Shown here in pieces: positions 5,545-6,451 of a stretch of 6,451 nt of DNA; the stretch's first letter is position 1; each line of letters begins with the position of its first letter. This DNA comes from Verrucomicrobiota bacterium (GTDB lineage: Bacteria; Verrucomicrobiota; Verrucomicrobiia; Chthoniobacterales; UBA10450). Location: contig QHQV01000323.1 in assembly GCA_003219945.1 (NCBI GenBank), forward strand, positions 1 through 6,451, given 5' to 3'. The notes beneath the pieces are model-generated. The model was not told where the DNA came from and did no database searches. It saw only the letters and a list, made by a program, of their open reading frames with translations. Position numbers and translations under genes: made by a program.

Positions 5545-6451
5545 ATGTTGATGCAAAAAAAATCTCTTCCCCATCATCTCGCTGCACTCTGGTTTGCTGA
5601 TATTGCCGGTTATAGCAAGCGTGGCCTGGAGGATGAACGTGGCGCGCTGGAGCTGGTCGAACTATTGCAAACCCTCTCACGCATTACCGTCCAACGTTAC
5701 GAAGGTCGGGTAGTGAAATTTTTCGGTGATGCGGTTCTCGCCGAATTTCCAAGTACAGAGATGGCTGTGCGCGCCGCAGCGGTGCTGAGCAAAGTGTACG
5801 CTGAACAATCAATCAAGACTGGTCGCGGCCACTATCTTCGCATCGGTGTTCATCTTGGCGACGTTGCGGTGGACACAGACGGGGATCTTTATGGCGACGG
5901 CGTCAACGTGGCGGCGCGAATACAGGCAGCGGTTGATCCCGGCCAGGTGGTCGTCAGCGACGACGTCTGGCGTCAAATCCGTGGGCGCGAAGGGTTCCGT
6001 TTCGAACGTTTGGGTAACCGGGATCTTAAAGGTGTGGGTTTAATTGATCTTTACCTGGTTACTCTGGCGGAAAATCCCCCCACTACGTCGGGCTCGACTA
6101 CTGAAGCGAGAAGTCAGCACAGCCAGCAAAGGAAACAGAAGATCCGCTCGATCGCTGTTTTGCCGTTTGCGGATCTCAGCGCGGAACGCGACCAGGAACA
6201 CTTCAGCGATGGTGTTGCAGAAGAAATCCTCAACGCACTCAGTAAAATTGGCGGTCTTCACGTTCCGGCGAGGACATCCTGTTTTGCCTTTCGCGGAACG
6301 AGCCTGGACGCGCGCGAGATTGGCAAGCGTCTCGGGGTCGAGACGCTTCTGGATGGCAGCATCCGAAAATCCGGAAAGCGTGTCCGGATCAGCGTGCAAC
6401 TGGTTGACGCGAGTAACGGCTACCAGCTCTGGTCGGAGCGTTTCGACCGCG
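5545..6451 (+). CDS. Class III adenylate cyclase fused to a TolB-like domain, 3'-truncated by window edge
   Basis: An open frame of 302 codons runs from ATG 5545 (or ATG 5551, two codons later) to the right edge; an in-frame stop at 5515-5517 rules out a longer start. Residues 12-172 form a class III nucleotide cyclase domain: metal-binding Asp19 in FADIAGYS and Asp62 in FFGDAVLAEF, and transition-state Asn121 and Arg125 in VNVAAR. Lys58 before FFGD and Asp114 in DLYGDGVN match adenine-selecting residues, so cAMP is the likely product. After a polar Ser/Gln-rich linker (177-200), SIAVLPFADLS (202-212) begins a TolB-like domain of the kind often followed by TPR repeats; that part lies outside. 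No signal peptide or membrane helix is seen, so the protein is probably cytosolic. It is divergent from hpd and no clear ribosome-binding site precedes it. A functional link to aromatic catabolism is not shown. Confidence 0.88.
   Translation, partial: MLMQKKSLPHHLAALWFADIAGYSKRGLEDERGALELVELLQTLSRITVQRYEGRVVKFFGDAVLAEFPSTEMAVRAAAVLSKVYAEQSIKTGRGHYLRIGVHLGDVAVDTDGDLYGDGVNVAARIQAAVDPGQVVVSDDVWRQIRGREGFRFERLGNRDLKGVGLIDLYLVTLAENPPTTSGSTTEARSQHSQQRKQKIRSIAVLPFADLSAERDQEHFSDGVAEEILNALSKIGGLHVPARTSCFAFRGTSLDAREIGKRLGVETLLDGSIRKSGKRVRISVQLVDASNGYQLWSERFDR

Noticed and set aside
5276..5680. 134-residue minus-strand frame across the hpd start and the cyclase start
   Set aside because: It overlaps the real 5' ends of two well-recognised genes and the promoter region, and its Arg/Cys-rich composition is typical of a shadow frame.

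Overview
The window holds seven protein genes of a free-living bacterium of moderate G+C content. Two genes run off the ends. My best guess for the source is a soil-type Verrucomicrobium (Chthoniobacterales-like) or a related Acidobacterium-like lineage. This rests on the intergenic foldback repeats and on the fused adenylate cyclase/TolB-like gene, both of which I associate with such genomes from memory, so the taxonomy is tentative.

Layout, left to right. Minus strand, 1-681: a 3'-truncated protein made of two tandem 6-pyruvoyl-tetrahydropterin-synthase (PTPS) folds. Plus strand, about 787-1416: a winged-helix regulator with a C-terminal cysteine cluster like SufR-type Fe-S regulators. Plus strand, 1564-1974: a small four-helix DoxX-like membrane protein. 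Minus strand, 2060-2698: GTP cyclohydrolase I (folE). Minus strand, 2850-4034: homogentisate 1,2-dioxygenase (hmgA). Minus strand, 4206-5345: 4-hydroxyphenylpyruvate dioxygenase (hpd). Plus strand, from 5545 off the right edge: a class III adenylate cyclase fused to a TolB-like domain.

The minus-strand genes fit one theme. hpd and hmgA carry tyrosine-derived 4-hydroxyphenylpyruvate through homogentisate to maleylacetoacetate. FolE makes dihydroneopterin triphosphate and PTPS-fold enzymes act on it, a route that can end in the pterin cofactor of phenylalanine 4-hydroxylase. No phenylalanine hydroxylase or sepiapterin-type reductase lies in the window, so this link is inferred. hpd-hmgA-folE probably form a transcription unit read leftward from a promoter near 5385-5412. 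Its intergenic gaps are filled with repeat elements.

The least expected signal is a 20-bp inverted repeat, AGTCAA-N8-TTGACT, present once in front of the regulator (738-757) and once in front of the DoxX-like gene (1514-1533), with identical geometry. It looks like a shared operator of the cysteine-cluster regulator, and it argues that the regulator starts at 772 or 787 and not at 703. The second oddity is the tandem PTPS protein, in which neither domain keeps the full zinc and catalytic residue set. No tRNA, rRNA, CRISPR array or transposase gene was seen.
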